Part shown: positions 62,075 through 64,000 of the stretch, in pieces | Position numbering within the stretch: position 1 is the stretch's first letter | How the letters are laid out: every line of letters starts with the position of its first letter | NCBI GenBank assembly: GCA_037975125.1 | Contig: CM075855.1 | Coordinates: forward strand, 82,841,278-82,905,277 | Length of the DNA stretch: 64,000 nt | DNA from: Latrodectus hesperus | Lineage: Eukaryota; Arthropoda; Arachnida; Araneae; Theridiidae | Direction: 5' to 3' | Program-made: the position numbers and the translations under genes | The notes under the pieces: generated by a model | The model's input: the letters and a program-made list of their open reading frames with translations, nothing else | Databases searched by the model: none | Told to the model about the DNA's origin: nothing

Positions 62075-63481
62075 CACCACTGACCATTAAAATTGCTAAA
62101 CCAAGAAGGAATGCAAATAACAGAACGATATTTATTGGACACATACGTTATAGTGGAAAGAGCAAGTGATTAGATTTACAGGAAATTAGGATGTATAGAT
62201 CTTGAGAAATCAGTACCCAGAGCAGCCCCCTCTGGCTGCAATAACAGCATTTATCCGCCTAGGCATGGAGTCAAACAGAGATTGTATGGCATGTACGGGG
62301 ATCTCAGTCCATGCAGCTTCAATACTATGCCACAGTTCATCGACAGTAGTGGATGGTGAGTGATGGCGTGCCAATCGTTCGGCAACCATTGACCAAACGT
62401 TCTCAATTGGTGACAGATCAGGAGAACGTGCTAGCCAGGGTAACAGTGGAACCTGTTCTGTATCAAGGGAGTTAAGAACAGTACGGGCAACATGCGGAGG
62501 TGCATTATCCTGTTGAAACAAAGCATTAGGGTGGCCTCGAAGATAGGGCAGAGCCATGGGCCTTAAAACATCGGAAATGTAACGGTTGCTGTTCAAAGTG
62601 CCGGTAATGCGAACAAGAGGTGATCGAGACGTGTATCCAATGGCACCCCATACCATCACTCCAGCCGATGGGCCAGTATGGCGATGTCCAATGCAAGCTG
62701 GCAATGCGCGTTCTCCACGATGCCTCCAAACACGGATGTGGCCATCATGATCCTGTATACAGAACCAAGATTCATCTGTAAAGATGACGTGATGCCATTC
62801 CCGCGTCCAGGTTCGTCGCTGATCACACCATTGAAGCCGCTCCTGTCTGTGACGCAGCGTCAATGGTATCCGAAGCCATGGTCGCCGTGCAGACAATCCA
62901 TGCTGCTGGAAACGTCGTCGAACGGAGCAGAAACTTGTTGCCTTGCAAATGACTCCATTTCTCGACTCAGGGTTCGTGACGTGGCTGTACGATCCCTTGT
63001 GACCATGCGATAAGACGTCTGTCTTCTCTGCTGTTAGTGATGGGGGGTCGCTGAGATCCTGCATGACGTTCCGTATGATTGTCCTGAACCCATCGATTCC
63101 ATATTCTGCTAACAGTCATGGAGTCTCGACCAACGCGAGCAGCAATATTGCGGTACGATAAACCGCAATCCCGGTAGGCTATAATCCTTCTTCGATCAAA
63201 GTCAGACTCGTGCTGATAGGCATTTCTTCTTCTTACATGAGGCATTACAACAACTTTCTTTGCCGAAAACAACGCTGAAAACGGAAATTGAGTATGAGAA
63301 AACTGCTGTCAAATCTCTGGTGGTTTTATACACATTGTAGATGTCGCTACTGTCGCCTGCTTTGTATGAATGCGCTGAAAATCTAATCATTTGCATATCA
63401 CAGCAAGTTCTACTTGTCATGCAATTTTCACGTGTGTGGTGTGACGCTTTCCTTTAGTAGCGTTTTTAATGGCCAGTAGTG
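62075..63481 (-). mobile_element. Tc1-like DNA transposon, 1407 bp, minus strand
   Basis: Left end CACCACTGACCATTAAAATT and right end (reversed) CACTACTGGCCATTAAAAAC are diverged terminal inverted repeats. The left flank is TA; the right flank reads GA, probably a mutated TA. The element carries a transposase broken by two frameshifts. It is a common arthropod Tc1 lineage. Confidence 0.9.
62210..63245 (-). pseudogene. Tc1 transposase (DD34E), two frameshifts
   Basis: It starts MPHVRRRNAYQHESDFDRRR at 63245. The helix-turn-helix region GLSYRNIAARVGRDSMTVSR follows. A frameshift near 63010 is followed by MVTRDRTATSRTLSREMESF in a second frame, and another near 62920 returns to RRRFQQHGLSARRPWLRIPL. 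Catalytic motifs are intact: FTDESWF, FQQDNAPPH, and SPDLSPIENVW (34 residues between the second Asp and the Glu). The C-terminus is complete. Only two small lesions separate it from an open frame, so insertion was fairly recent. Confidence 0.93.
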
Positions 63482-63652
63482 GATATTGTAATTATTTTTT
63501 AAGGAACACGATTGTAGCAGTTCAGCAGATATTTAAATTGTACGATCTCCGATAGAGTGACAAAGTTTAAATAATGAATGAGTTGATATTTACTCAACAA
63601 TATTATGACATGCGTTGCATTTAATATGTGCTGGAGAATTGAAGATATACTA

Positions 63653-64000
63653 CGTGACATTAAAAATGCAACACCAAGAATCAGTGACCAGAAAATTATA
63701 CAAATTTAAGGTTAGACGTACCATACATAGTTATGAAAATGATCTGAAATATGGAAACTCTTCTGCATACGTAGGATAAGATAAAAGGTGAGGAACTGGC
63801 AGAATGGGAAATATTCACCCCGTTATTGCTGCTTAAAAAATAATCCTTGAAAATTTGTTCCTGTCTTAAAGTACGCCTGCAATTCCCGAGAATAATAGGC
63901 CATCCTCATCGGAGTTAGGTGCAGCAGACTGACGTGTTTACAAGGGACATGGTGATCGAACTGAGAAAAGCAAGTTGGTCCTTACTACAAACCACAGCTA
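63653..64000 (+). mobile_element. Start of another Tc1-like element, cut by the window end
   Basis: CGTGACATTAAAAATGCAAC at 63653 follows a TA and resembles Tc1 termini (CATTAAAAATGCAACACC). Near 63950 the residues DMVIELRKASWSLLQT could be the helix-turn-helix start of a decayed transposase. The rest lies outside the window. Confidence 0.5.

Overview
The window is spider genomic DNA. Flanks are strongly AT-rich and gene-poor. They carry (AT)n microsatellites, minisatellites, tRNA-derived SINEs and decayed Tc1/mariner and non-LTR elements. The one clear gene, at 9644-18631 on the + strand, is a complete single-exon major ampullate spidroin of the MaSp2 (proline-containing) type. Its N-terminal domain, GPG/QQ/poly-Ala repeat wording and C-terminal domain look most like cobweb spiders (Theridiidae, e.g. 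the Latrodectus/Steatoda/Parasteatoda group). The family assignment rests on remembered resemblance; no search was run.

Layout. 1-377: 37-bp minisatellite cut by the window edge. 378-6025: AT-rich DNA, including one copy (about 4645-5210) of a dispersed ~560-bp sequence. 6026-7250: minus-strand LINE remnant (gag-like ORF1 with CCHC knuckle, start of the endonuclease) ending at a 20-bp hairpin. 7251-9470: AT-rich DNA. 9476-9631: compact spidroin promoter (two E-boxes, CACG motif, TATA box, initiator). 9644-18631: MaSp2, with poly(A) signal at 18689. 18700-27700: AT-rich DNA with a perfect 21-bp hairpin and a minus-strand LINE reverse-transcriptase remnant. 27737-39202: transposon-dense segment holding four SINE copies (one nested inside a Tigger/pogo remnant), the 3' end of a LINE, a complete Tc1 element with IR/DR ends, two mariner deletion derivatives sharing one deletion, and a DUF4817-type element with ~90-bp terminal inverted repeats. 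39203-54500: mostly featureless AT-rich DNA with a long near-perfect hairpin, a MITE-like element, a 43-bp minisatellite and a SINE. 54500-64000: a mariner remnant, the second copy of the ~560-bp sequence (60087-60650), another SINE, a minus-strand Tc1 element (62075-63481) and the start of a further Tc1-like element running off the end.

The only gene product expected to function is the silk protein: secretion signal and pH-responsive N-terminal domain, ~2,700 residues of elastic/crystalline repeats, and a dimerising C-terminal domain. Two points deserve a second look. First, residues about 2153-2337 are read in a shifted frame, bounded by a -7 and a -5 nt change that cancel to -12, so the ORF stays open but ~185 residues become Gln/Asp/Glu/Val-rich. 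Second, the ~560-bp sequence lies ~4.4 kb upstream of MaSp2 and again ~55 kb away in the same orientation near the right edge, which could mark a duplicated spidroin flank or an unnamed transposable element.
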